The notes under the pieces were generated by a model. The model did no database searches, had not been told where the DNA came from, and saw nothing but the letters and a program-made list of their open reading frames with translations. Below, in pieces: positions 25,408 to 32,196 of a stretch of 32,196 nt of DNA (within the stretch, counting starts at the first letter, position 1; the number at the start of each line of letters is the position of its first letter). This stretch comes from a bacterium (GTDB lineage: Bacteria; Patescibacteriota; Minisyncoccia; Phycocordibacterales; UBA10002). Both the position numbers and the translations under genes were made by a program. Where the stretch lies: the NCBI GenBank assembly GCA_030649775.1, contig JAUSFR010000065.1, forward strand, positions 1 to 32,196, in the 5' to 3' direction.

Positions 25408-25857
25408 TTAGGAAAGCAACTCCTCAACTATTTTCTTTATCATCACACCGTCGGCCTTGCCTTTTGTTTCCTTTACCACGGCGCCGATAAGCTGGCCGAG
25501 TTTGCTTTTATCGGCAATCCCCAATTTCTTCTTGGTTGCCTCGGCGATTTTGCGTACCTCCTTTTCGGACATCTGCGCGGGAAGAAAGGCTTCAAGTATT
25601 TTTGACTCGGCTTCCTCGGCCTTCGCGAGCTCTTTTCGTCCGCCCTTCAGAAACTGCTCGGCCGACTCCTTGCGCTGTTTGACCAAGCGTTTGATGACCA
25701 CAAAGGCTTCATCGTCGGTAAGGTCGCCCTTTTTCTTGAGCGCGATAGCTTCCGTGACCAATGCCGTTTTGAGATTGCGAAGAGCTGAAAGCCGTTCCGC
25801 GTCTTTTGCCCGCATCGCATCGGGGATTTGCGTGTTGATAGTTTCGGTTAGGGACAT
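25408..25857 (-). CDS. yqeY: GatB/YqeY domain protein
   Basis: DAMRAKDAERLSALRNLKTALVTEAI; EAFLPAQMSEKEVRKIAEATKKKLG; GKADGVMIKKIVEELL. Confidence 0.93.
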   Translation of the reverse strand: MSLTETINTQIPDAMRAKDAERLSALRNLKTALVTEAIALKKKGDLTDDEAFVVIKRLVKQRKESAEQFLKGGRKELAKAEEAESKILEAFLPAQMSEKEVRKIAEATKKKLGIADKSKLGQLIGAVVKETKGKADGVMIKKIVEELLS

Positions 25858-25880
25858 CCCGCTATTTTACCACCTGCCAA

Positions 25881-25915
25881 ATAAAAAGACAGCCCGAAGC
25901 GAGTACGCTTCGGGC
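25881..25915 (-). terminator. Terminator for 25936-26361
   Basis: GCCCGAAGCG-agta-CGCTTCGGGC, T-run on the minus strand. Confidence 0.85.
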
Positions 25916-25935
25916 AGAATGTGTAGATTTCCATT

Positions 25936-26361
25936 TCAGGCAATCTTGTGCGGATGGCCACGCATATGCGTCTGTAGGGCTACAGCATAGTGTCCTTGAA
26001 TAAGCTTTAGGTAGTACCCCGTGGTAAGCACGCTGTCCCCGATGATTTCCACCGCGACAAACTGTCCTTGGTGAAGGGAAAGACCATTTGTCTCCATCAG
26101 TATGACGAGAGGTTCATTTCGTTTCCAGAGGGCCATCAGCCCGAACAGCTTTTCCCCAAGCTTCAAAGAACGCTTGTGGGAATAGACGGCAAGAAGCCGG
26201 AGGAAAAGCTTCCAGCGCTTTTCCTCATTTTCCGCATGAGCAAGCGCCGTGTTCACCTCCACGACTGCCGTGGGGAGGTCATTGGTGTAGGGGAGGAAGC
26301 GAATGGAGCTCATGTGCTTTGACCGCTCCATTAAACGAGCAATTTCATTTTGTAGATTCAT
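25936..26361 (-). CDS. Hypothetical protein
   Basis: 141 aa ORF followed by a clear terminator. Confidence 0.6.
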   Translation of the reverse strand: MNLQNEIARLMERSKHMSSIRFLPYTNDLPTAVVEVNTALAHAENEEKRWKLFLRLLAVYSHKRSLKLGEKLFGLMALWKRNEPLVILMETNGLSLHQGQFVAVEIIGDSVLTTGYYLKLIQGHYAVALQTHMRGHPHKIA

Positions 26362-26444
26362 AGTTCAATACTCCGAGGTACATACTGCGGAAGAGGTGGT
26401 TTTCTGTCAAATGAAAGTACTCGGACTCGTGATATAATCTCCGA

Positions 26445-27542
26445 ATGCAAGAAACCGTTTCAATTATCAGTGTCGTCTTCGGCCTCATCTCAACGGTGGC
26501 TATTTTGTTTTTGCTATTCCGATTTTCAAGGCAAAAGGAGGCTCCGAAGAACGACGACACCGCCTTCAAACTTCTCTTTCAGCAGATGGGGGAGCAGACA
26601 CGCACCTTGGACCAGAAACTTCACAAGCTGACGGAAACGGTGGATGCCAAAATGGGCGAGACCACTAGGCAAATGGGGGAGACGATGCACCGCCAATTTA
26701 GCGAATCGTCCAAGCTCATCAAAGAAGTCACAGAAGGTCTTGTGAAGCTTGATGAGACGAACCGTCAGGTGGTGTCGTTTGCCGACCAACTTCAAAATCT
26801 ACAAGATATTTTGAAGAACCCGAAACAGCGGGGAATACTCGGTGAGTACTATCTTGAAACGCTTCTCAAAAATGTGCTTCCACCGAGCAACTATAAAATG
26901 CAGTACGCATTCGCCAATGGCGAAATCGTGGACGCGGCCGTGTTCGTGAAAGACAAAATTATTCCGATTGATTCAAAGTTCAGTCTGGAAAATTACAACA
27001 GGCTTGCCGAGGCGAAAGACCCGTCCGAAAAGGACCGACTTGAGAAGCTTTTTGTGGGTGACCTTAAGATGCGTATTCAGGAAACCTCAAAATACATTCG
27101 GCCGGGGGAGGGGACGATGGATTTTGCGTTTATGTTTATCCCCCACGAAGCGATTTACTACGACCTTCTGGTGAACAAAATCGGCCTCGTGACCGACGAT
27201 ACCGAAAACCTCATTCAGCGCGCCGCGAGCAAGTACAAAGTGCTGATTGTTTCTCCGACTTCGTTCCTCGCGTACCTCCAGACGGTTCTGCAAGGTCTTA
27301 AGGCGCTTCAAATTGAAGAAACCGCGAAGGATATCGTGAAGCGGGTAGACGACCTCGGAAAGCACCTCAAGAGCTATGAGGAGTACCATATGAAGCTCGG
27401 CAACGCGCTTACGACGACGGTTAATCACTACGTCGCCTCGGGTAAGGAGTTCAAAAAAATCGACAAGGACATTCTCAAGGTAACGGGCAATACCATCGGC
27501 TTTGAGCCCCTTCTCGTTGAAAAACCGATGCTTGAAGAGTAG
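26445..27542 (+). CDS. rmuC: DNA recombination protein RmuC
   Basis: N-terminal TM, coiled coil, KQRGILGEYYLETLLKNVLPPSNYKMQ; IPIDSKFSLENYNRL; TPTSFLAYL-like VSPTSFLAYLQTV; TATAAT at ~26433. Confidence 0.93.
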   Translation: MQETVSIISVVFGLISTVAILFLLFRFSRQKEAPKNDDTAFKLLFQQMGEQTRTLDQKLHKLTETVDAKMGETTRQMGETMHRQFSESSKLIKEVTEGLVKLDETNRQVVSFADQLQNLQDILKNPKQRGILGEYYLETLLKNVLPPSNYKMQYAFANGEIVDAAVFVKDKIIPIDSKFSLENYNRLAEAKDPSEKDRLEKLFVGDLKMRIQETSKYIRPGEGTMDFAFMFIPHEAIYYDLLVNKIGLVTDDTENLIQRAASKYKVLIVSPTSFLAYLQTVLQGLKALQIEETAKDIVKRVDDLGKHLKSYEEYHMKLGNALTTTVNHYVASGKEFKKIDKDILKVTGNTIGFEPLLVEKPMLEE

Positions 27543-27590
27543 TCGGAAGGCCTTGCAATTTATGGGGTTTACGGTAGAATGGCTGGCTAT

Positions 27591-27905
27591 ATGACATTCG
27601 TCGTTATTGAAACAGGCGGAAAGCAGTATAAGGTCGCGGAAGGGGACTCTATCAAGATAGAGAAGCTTTCGGGCGACTATAAAAAGGGAGATGTGGTTAC
27701 CTTTGACAAGGTGCTTCTTTCCGATGATGGCATAAGCACGACGATTGGCGCTCCTTACCTCGCGGGGGCCAAAGTAGAGGCCGAAATCGTGGATATCAGC
27801 CGATATCCCAAGGTTGAGGTGGTCAAATACAAAGCCAAGAGCCGATACTTCAAACTCCGCGGTCACCGCCAGCCGTATATGAAAGTGAAAATTGCAAAGG
27901 TGTAA
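27591..27905 (+). CDS. rplU: 50S ribosomal protein L21 (ORF opens at 27579)
   Basis: FVVIETGGKQYKVAEGDSIKIEKL; YKAKSRYFKLRGHRQPYMKVKIAKV. Confidence 0.96.
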   Translation: MTFVVIETGGKQYKVAEGDSIKIEKLSGDYKKGDVVTFDKVLLSDDGISTTIGAPYLAGAKVEAEIVDISRYPKVEVVKYKAKSRYFKLRGHRQPYMKVKIAKV

Positions 27906-27965
27906 CACTGGGCAATTTTCATCCCCGCGAAGGCGGGGATCCAGTTTTCAATAGCAAAGGTGTAG
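27906..27965. repeat. 60-bp palindromic insertion with duplicated rplU 3' end
   Basis: ATTGCAAAGGTGTAA (27891-27905) vs ATAGCAAAGGTGTAG (27951-27965) flanking ATCCCCGCgaaGGCGGGGAT. Confidence 0.8.
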
Positions 27966-28013
27966 CTGGTTCTTCTCCTCCTTTCTAAGGAGGAGTGCCG
28001 AAGGCGAGGTGGT

Positions 28014-28053
28014 AAAAAAAAGACGGCGCACTCGATTATCTCGAGTGCGCCGT
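28014..28053 (-). terminator. Terminator for recR
   Basis: ACGGCGCACTCGA-ttatc-TCGAGTGCGCCGT with T-run on the minus strand. Confidence 0.88.
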
Positions 28054-28093
28054 TTGCGTTGGATTATCTCATTTTCTAGACCCCTATCCCCAG

Positions 28094-28133
28094 AACTCAT
28101 CAATAACATGCTATAGCATGTTATTGATGAGTT
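28094..28133. repeat. Perfect 40-bp palindrome overlapping the recR stop codon
   Basis: AACTCATCAATAACATGCTA/TAGCATGTTATTGATGAGTT. Confidence 0.97.
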
Positions 28134-28740
28134 ACGAGGAGCGGTTTTTGAGCGCGTTTTTGAGAGTTTTTGCGTCGGCGTATTCGAGCTCACTGCCGGT
28201 TGAAAGGCCTCGGCCGAGCATACTTATGGTAACCCCGTACGGGGTAAGGAGTGCTCTAAGTTCGTCAGCCGTGTGCTCGCCATCGGGGTTTGCGGAGAGG
28301 GCGAGAATGACTTCTTTCACGGTCCCGTTTTTAACTTCTTTTTCCACGCGGGATGTGAGCTCTTTCAGACGGAGTGCATCCCCGTTTTTCCGTTCAATAA
28401 GCGCGATGGTTCCGCCAAGCACGAAATACTTTCCCTCATACGTTTTGCTTTTCTCCATCGCTTCAAGGTCGGTGTCTTTTGCTACCACCATAAGCTCCCC
28501 AGTCGCTCGGCTTTTATCGGAGCAGATGGGGCAGAGAGGTGCCGATGTTCGCTTTGCAAAGAAGCGGAAACAGTCGGTGCACTGCACGATGTCGTGCTTG
28601 AGTGTAGCAATGTGGTCGGTAAGTTCCTGTAGGAACGATGGCTCCCGCGAAAGCAAAAAAAAGACAAAACGTTTTGCTTGCCGTGGTCCAATGCCGGGAA
28701 AGGCACGGAAGAGTTCGGTTAGTTTATCAAAAGTAGACAT
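28132..28740 (-). CDS. recR: Recombination protein RecR (ORF opens at 28785)
   Basis: LFRAFPGIGPRQAKRFVFFLL; C-x2-C...C-x2-C zinc motif (CTDCFRFFAKRTSAPLCPIC); Toprim region. Confidence 0.95.
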   Translation of the reverse strand: MSTFDKLTELFRAFPGIGPRQAKRFVFFLLSREPSFLQELTDHIATLKHDIVQCTDCFRFFAKRTSAPLCPICSDKSRATGELMVVAKDTDLEAMEKSKTYEGKYFVLGGTIALIERKNGDALRLKELTSRVEKEVKNGTVKEVILALSANPDGEHTADELRALLTPYGVTISMLGRGLSTGSELEYADAKTLKNALKNRSS

Positions 28741-28834
28741 AAAAAAACACCAAACACCAAGATACAATAACCAAACAACAGTCAAAAAACAATAATCAAA
28801 TTCTGCTTGGAGCTTGTTTCTTGGTTATTGGTGA

Positions 28835-30226
28835 TTAAAAGGGTTCCGCTCCCGTCTTGGCCGTTCGTTCAAAATCGCTAAAATCGCTCTTCTCAAGCGA
28901 CTGGAACGTCGCTTTCTTTTCGTCAAAGTAGAGCTCAACTTTTCCCGTTGGACCGTTGCGGTGCTTCTCAATCAAAATCTCGGCGATGTTCGGGCGGTCG
29001 GAGTCTTCCTTGTATTTATCCTCGCGGTGAATGAACATCACGACGTCGGCGTCTTGTTCAATGGAACCCGAATCGCGCAGGTCGGAGAGGCGAGGACGGC
29101 CTCCGCGTTGTTCCACGGCGCGGGAAAGTTGCGAGAGCGCCAGTACCGGCACATCAAGTTCGCGGGCCAAGTGTTTGAGTGAGCGGGAAATTTCGGTGAC
29201 CTGCTGAACAAGATTGTCGCTATGCCTCGCTTGCGTGGGCGCCATAAGCTGGAGGTAGTCTACAATAATCATACCCAGACCCTTTTCGCTCTTGAGACGG
29301 CGCGCCACCGAACGCATCTTCAAAATATTGTTGGCGGGTTGGTCGTCAATGTAAATCGGAGCCTTGGAAAGACGGTCCAGCGAGTCGCGGATTTTCCCGA
29401 ATTCGTCGGCGGCATTCAGTTTCCCCGTGCGCAGTTTCCACGCGTCCACCTTTGATTCCGCCGCGAGCATACGGTCTACGAGTTGTTGCGAGCTCATTTC
29501 AAGGGAGAAGATACCGACGGGTACATTATGATTGGTCGCCGCCATACGAGCGATGTCCAGCGCGAGTGAGGTCTTTCCCATGCTCGGCCGTGCCGCGAGG
29601 ATGATGAGGTCGGACTTTTGAAATCCGGCAAGTTTGTTGTCCAGTTCCTTGAAGCCCGTCGGAACACCACGAAGCTCGTCTCCGGATTTATGTAGACGAT
29701 CCAAACGCTCCCACGCTTCACCGAGGGTGTCTTTGAGTTCAATAAACTTATGCACCCCCGAACGCTGGGTAATTTCAAAGATACGTTTTTCCGCGCGCTC
29801 CATAAGATTTTCCAAATCTTCCGCGTCCGCGTAGCCAAGCTCACCGAGGTACTCCGACGCCTCAATGAGATTGCGCATTAAATGCTTCTTCTGGATAATT
29901 TCGGCGTAGTGTTGAAGGTTGGTGGAGGAGGGAACACTCGCGGTAAGCTCCGCGAGATAGGACGCGCCACCGGACGCTTCAATTTCATTTTTTTCGGTGA
30001 GTCGCGAAGAAAGCGAGAGGAGGTCAATCGGGATATTTTTACTCCCCAGTTCGGTCATCGCCTTCCAGATGAGACGATGCCGTCCGGAATAAAAGGCAGT
30101 CTCAACAATAACGTCCTGTACATCCGAAAGACCGTCGGGCCGTAGCATAATGGAACCGAGGAGTGCCTTCTCGGCATCCAGGTTTTGGGGAGGAACGCGA
30201 AGTTTGGAGGATTTGTTGTCAGCCAT
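28835..30226 (-). CDS. dnaB: Replicative DNA helicase DnaB (ORF opens at 30241)
   Basis: PPQNLDAEKALLGSIMLRPDGL; LIILAARPSMGKTSLALDIA; IIVDYLQLM; DLRDSGSIEQDADVVMFIHRED. Confidence 0.97.
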   Translation of the reverse strand: MADNKSSKLRVPPQNLDAEKALLGSIMLRPDGLSDVQDVIVETAFYSGRHRLIWKAMTELGSKNIPIDLLSLSSRLTEKNEIEASGGASYLAELTASVPSSTNLQHYAEIIQKKHLMRNLIEASEYLGELGYADAEDLENLMERAEKRIFEITQRSGVHKFIELKDTLGEAWERLDRLHKSGDELRGVPTGFKELDNKLAGFQKSDLIILAARPSMGKTSLALDIARMAATNHNVPVGIFSLEMSSQQLVDRMLAAESKVDAWKLRTGKLNAADEFGKIRDSLDRLSKAPIYIDDQPANNILKMRSVARRLKSEKGLGMIIVDYLQLMAPTQARHSDNLVQQVTEISRSLKHLARELDVPVLALSQLSRAVEQRGGRPRLSDLRDSGSIEQDADVVMFIHREDKYKEDSDRPNIAEILIEKHRNGPTGKVELYFDEKKATFQSLEKSDFSDFERTAKTGAEPF

Positions 30227-30232
30227 AATGCT

Positions 30233-30418
30233 AGAACCCACCTTAAAATAAACCGTTTTGGTTATTTACCTTAAAAGACTTGGCTACTGCGAGCGTTTTT
30301 TCTCGGCTATGACTTGTCGCGGAGCCTTGCCATAGGTAAGCTATGACTCGGTTTCCGCGACAGCGTCTCGCTCGAGAAAAAACGCTCTCGTTACGCCATT
30401 TATTTTAAGGTGGGTTCT
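30233..30418. mobile_element. MITE-like nested inverted-repeat element upstream of dnaB
   Basis: AGAACCCACCTTAAAATAAA (30233-30252)/TTTATTTTAAGGTGGGTTCT (30399-30418) perfect 20 bp; GAGCGTTTTTTCTCG/CGAGAAAAAACGCTC perfect 15 bp; GTCGCGGA/TCCGCGAC. Confidence 0.78.
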
Positions 30419-30494
30419 CTGCATTCTAGCATGGCTCGGAAGTCCTCGGTCAATAAAGTTTTAGGACAAGCGGTGGGTAAGCTGTGAACAACCG

Positions 30495-30548
30495 CCGTAG
30501 GCGAGCAGTGGTCGTATGACCACAACCTCCGTAGGCGAGCAGTGGTCG
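30495..30548. repeat. Two-copy 20-bp direct repeat, period 34
   Basis: CCGTAGGCGAGCAGTGGTCG at 30495 and 30529. Confidence 0.9.
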
Positions 30549-30556
30549 CAGACCCA

Positions 30557-30589
30557 CAAAAATGCCCGACTCACATCAGCGAGTCGGGC
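30557..30589 (-). terminator. Terminator for 30613-30906
   Basis: GCCCGACTC-acatcagc-GAGTCGGGC, T-run on the minus strand. Confidence 0.82.
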
Positions 30590-30612
30590 AAGGGAAGACG
30601 GGGGGGGTAGCG

Positions 30613-30906
30613 TCAGGCGTGGAAGTGAGCGCCACTGGGGTGGCGAGAGTATGTATAGTTATCCTCCAAATCCGGACGATACGGCTTGTTTCCCGCTTTG
30701 GAGAGTCCAATAAGTACTATCCACGCTATCTGTAGAGCAATCCAAACGAGACCGCCCACGACCGTCATCAGAAAGACGATGAGTGGGGAAGTCTTGGGAA
30801 CAAACCACCAGCCGACTCCATACAGCAAGGCGGGAACGAGAAGAAGGACGATAAAAATACCACTGGACAAAAAGCCAGCCACTTTGAGAGACAGTTTCGT
30901 TTTCAT
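30613..30906 (-). CDS. Small membrane protein, paralogue of 31024-31353
   Basis: 97 aa, multiple hydrophobic helices; WWFVPKTSP...VWIALQI motif shared with neighbour. Confidence 0.65.
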   Translation of the reverse strand: MKTKLSLKVAGFLSSGIFIVLLLVPALLYGVGWWFVPKTSPLIVFLMTVVGGLVWIALQIAWIVLIGLSKAGNKPYRPDLEDNYTYSRHPSGAHFHA

Positions 30907-30964
30907 CTATCTCAAGTTTGCTACTTACTCTTATGCCCGTCAAGCTCGTTTTGGCGACTCGGTA

Positions 30965-30994
30965 CAAAAAAGCCGGCACATTACTGTGTCCGGC
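30965..30994 (-). terminator. Terminator for 31024-31353
   Basis: GCCGGCACAttacTGTGTCCGGC with T-run on the minus strand. Confidence 0.8.
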
Positions 30995-31023
30995 ACCTAC
31001 CCTTTCTTCTAGAGGCACAGAAT

Positions 31024-31353
31024 CTACAGGGTAAAAACATACATTCCCAAACCCGTAACCATTGAGATTAAAAGAACAGTCAATATCCATGAGACACGCC
31101 CAAGAATCGCGCACACTCGTTTGTCAAATTCCGCAGGCGTGTCCCACCAGAGGCAGACGAACATCCAGACGCATATTTGTAGCACCAGCCAGATAATTCC
31201 ACTCGCGATGAGGATATTGAATTTTCCTGGTGACGTGTTTGGTATATGCCACCACATGAGCAAATACATCCACGTGGGAATAAGGCCAAGAATTGTCGTA
31301 AATGTAACCGCATAGCCGACATTTAGCGAATCGATAAGGTATTGTTTTTTCAT
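31024..31353 (-). CDS. Small membrane protein, paralogue of 30613-30906
   Basis: 109 aa; WWHIPNTSP...IWLVLQI; multiple hydrophobic helices; terminator after. Confidence 0.65.
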   Translation of the reverse strand: MKKQYLIDSLNVGYAVTFTTILGLIPTWMYLLMWWHIPNTSPGKFNILIASGIIWLVLQICVWMFVCLWWDTPAEFDKRVCAILGRVSWILTVLLISMVTGLGMYVFTL

Positions 31354-31448
31354 AAGAAGAGCGAAGTTTCGGATACTATCCTGCCACTTTTTGTACCCCC
31401 CGTCAATCCATTCGTGTACGGCGGTAATGCGGTATAATCCTCGTTACT

Positions 31449-32126
31449 ATGCAAGCCGTTATTTTAGCCGCAGGACTCGGGACGCGAATGCGTCCCCTCA
31501 CAAACACGGTCGCAAAACCGCTTCTCAAGATAGGGAAGCGAGCGCTTTTGGACTACACCTTTGACGCGCTTCCCGATGAGGTGGATGAAGTGATTGTGGT
31601 GATTGGGTATTTAGGTGAGCAGATAAAATCGCATCTAGGGGAGTCATTCCGAGGAAGGAATATAAAATATGTTGTTCAGGAGAAACTTGAAGGTACGGCA
31701 AAAGCACTTTTCGAAGCGAAGCCACTGCTCAAAGGAAAGTTTCTGGTACTGATGGCCGACGATATTTATGTGCACGAGGATATCAGAAAGTGTCTGAAGC
31801 ACGACTACGCCATCCTTGTGATGCGCTCAACCGAGGAGGGACCCGGAGGGAAGGTAAAGCTTGATGAGAAGAATCAGCTCGTGAGTGTGGAAGAAGGGAA
31901 GGCACATCCCGCAGGTACGCTTATTAGCACCAATGTGTTTGTGCTTACTCCCGAAATCTTTACCTATGAGCCGGTAAAACTCACCGATAGAGAAGGGGAG
32001 TGGGGATTGCCCCAAACGGTGGTGGAGCTTTCTAAGGACTACTCGGTCGCCGTAGTAGAAGCCACTCGCTGGATAAAAATCACCACCCCCGAAGACCTAG
32101 AACTTGCCGAGAAGCTGTTAGTTTGA
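31449..32126 (+). CDS. Sugar nucleotidyltransferase (NTP_transferase family)
   Basis: MQAVILAAGLGTRMRPLTNTVAKPLLKIGKRALLDYTFDAL; TATAAT at 31433-31438. Confidence 0.92.
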   Translation: MQAVILAAGLGTRMRPLTNTVAKPLLKIGKRALLDYTFDALPDEVDEVIVVIGYLGEQIKSHLGESFRGRNIKYVVQEKLEGTAKALFEAKPLLKGKFLVLMADDIYVHEDIRKCLKHDYAILVMRSTEEGPGGKVKLDEKNQLVSVEEGKAHPAGTLISTNVFVLTPEIFTYEPVKLTDREGEWGLPQTVVELSKDYSVAVVEATRWIKITTPEDLELAEKLLV

Positions 32127-32158
32127 GTGCAAACGTACCGTGACTAGCCGAACAAGTC

Positions 32159-32196
32159 ATTCATTAATAACATGCTATAGCATGTTATTAATGAAT
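32159..32196. repeat. Perfect 38-bp palindrome at the window edge (may extend beyond)
   Basis: ATTCATTAATAACATGCTA/TAGCATGTTATTAATGAAT; 24-bp core AATAACATGCTATAGCATGTTATT identical to 28094-28133. Confidence 0.96.

Noticed and set aside
27087-27908. 273-aa minus-strand ORF
   Set aside because: Antisense to rmuC and rplU, which are clearly real
28094-28133. Telomere-resolution (protelomerase) site
   Set aside because: Perfect palindromes alone are insufficient; sequence does not resemble known resolution sites and at least two copies occur among ordinary chromosomal genes
30495-30548. Two 20-bp direct repeats with 14-bp spacing as a mini-CRISPR
   Set aside because: Only two units, very short spacer, and part of a longer degenerate duplication; no cas genes

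Overview
The window reads as an ordinary-looking, gene-dense Patescibacteria/CPR-type (Parcubacteria-like) chromosome segment. This lineage call is inference from gene content, short proteins and gene order. Core genes: a HolB-like protein, frr, rseP, proS, mreB-mreC-mreD-like-mrdA, greA, lysS, mraZ-rsmH-ftsL-like-ftsI, gpmI-truncated pyruvate kinase-eno, a D-2-hydroxyacid dehydrogenase, tRNA-Glu(CTC), yqeY, rmuC, rplU, recR, dnaB and a sugar nucleotidyltransferase. The unusual material is mostly between genes. (1) Two copies of a ~100-nt structured leader, a three-way junction followed by a start-codon-proximal hairpin with covarying pairs and a mutually exclusive alternative stem, directly abut the start codons of proS and of a mraZ-like leader ORF. 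(2) That leader ORF upstream of mraZ repeats the first 12 residues of MraZ (MLIGEYTHTIDD) with only synonymous differences. (3) A PaaX/Cas2-like gene is bracketed by two 36-bp palindromes that share ends and covary. (4) Two perfect 38-40 bp palindromes share a 24-bp core. (5) The rplU 3' end is repeated in frame, synonymously, across a palindromic insertion. (6) There are MITE-like nested inverted repeats, an inverted tRNA 3'-end copy, and families of self-complementary 'word-repeat' spacers next to start codons. No CRISPR array, rRNA, or autonomous transposase was found. All structural claims come from reading by eye; no folding energies or database searches were run.
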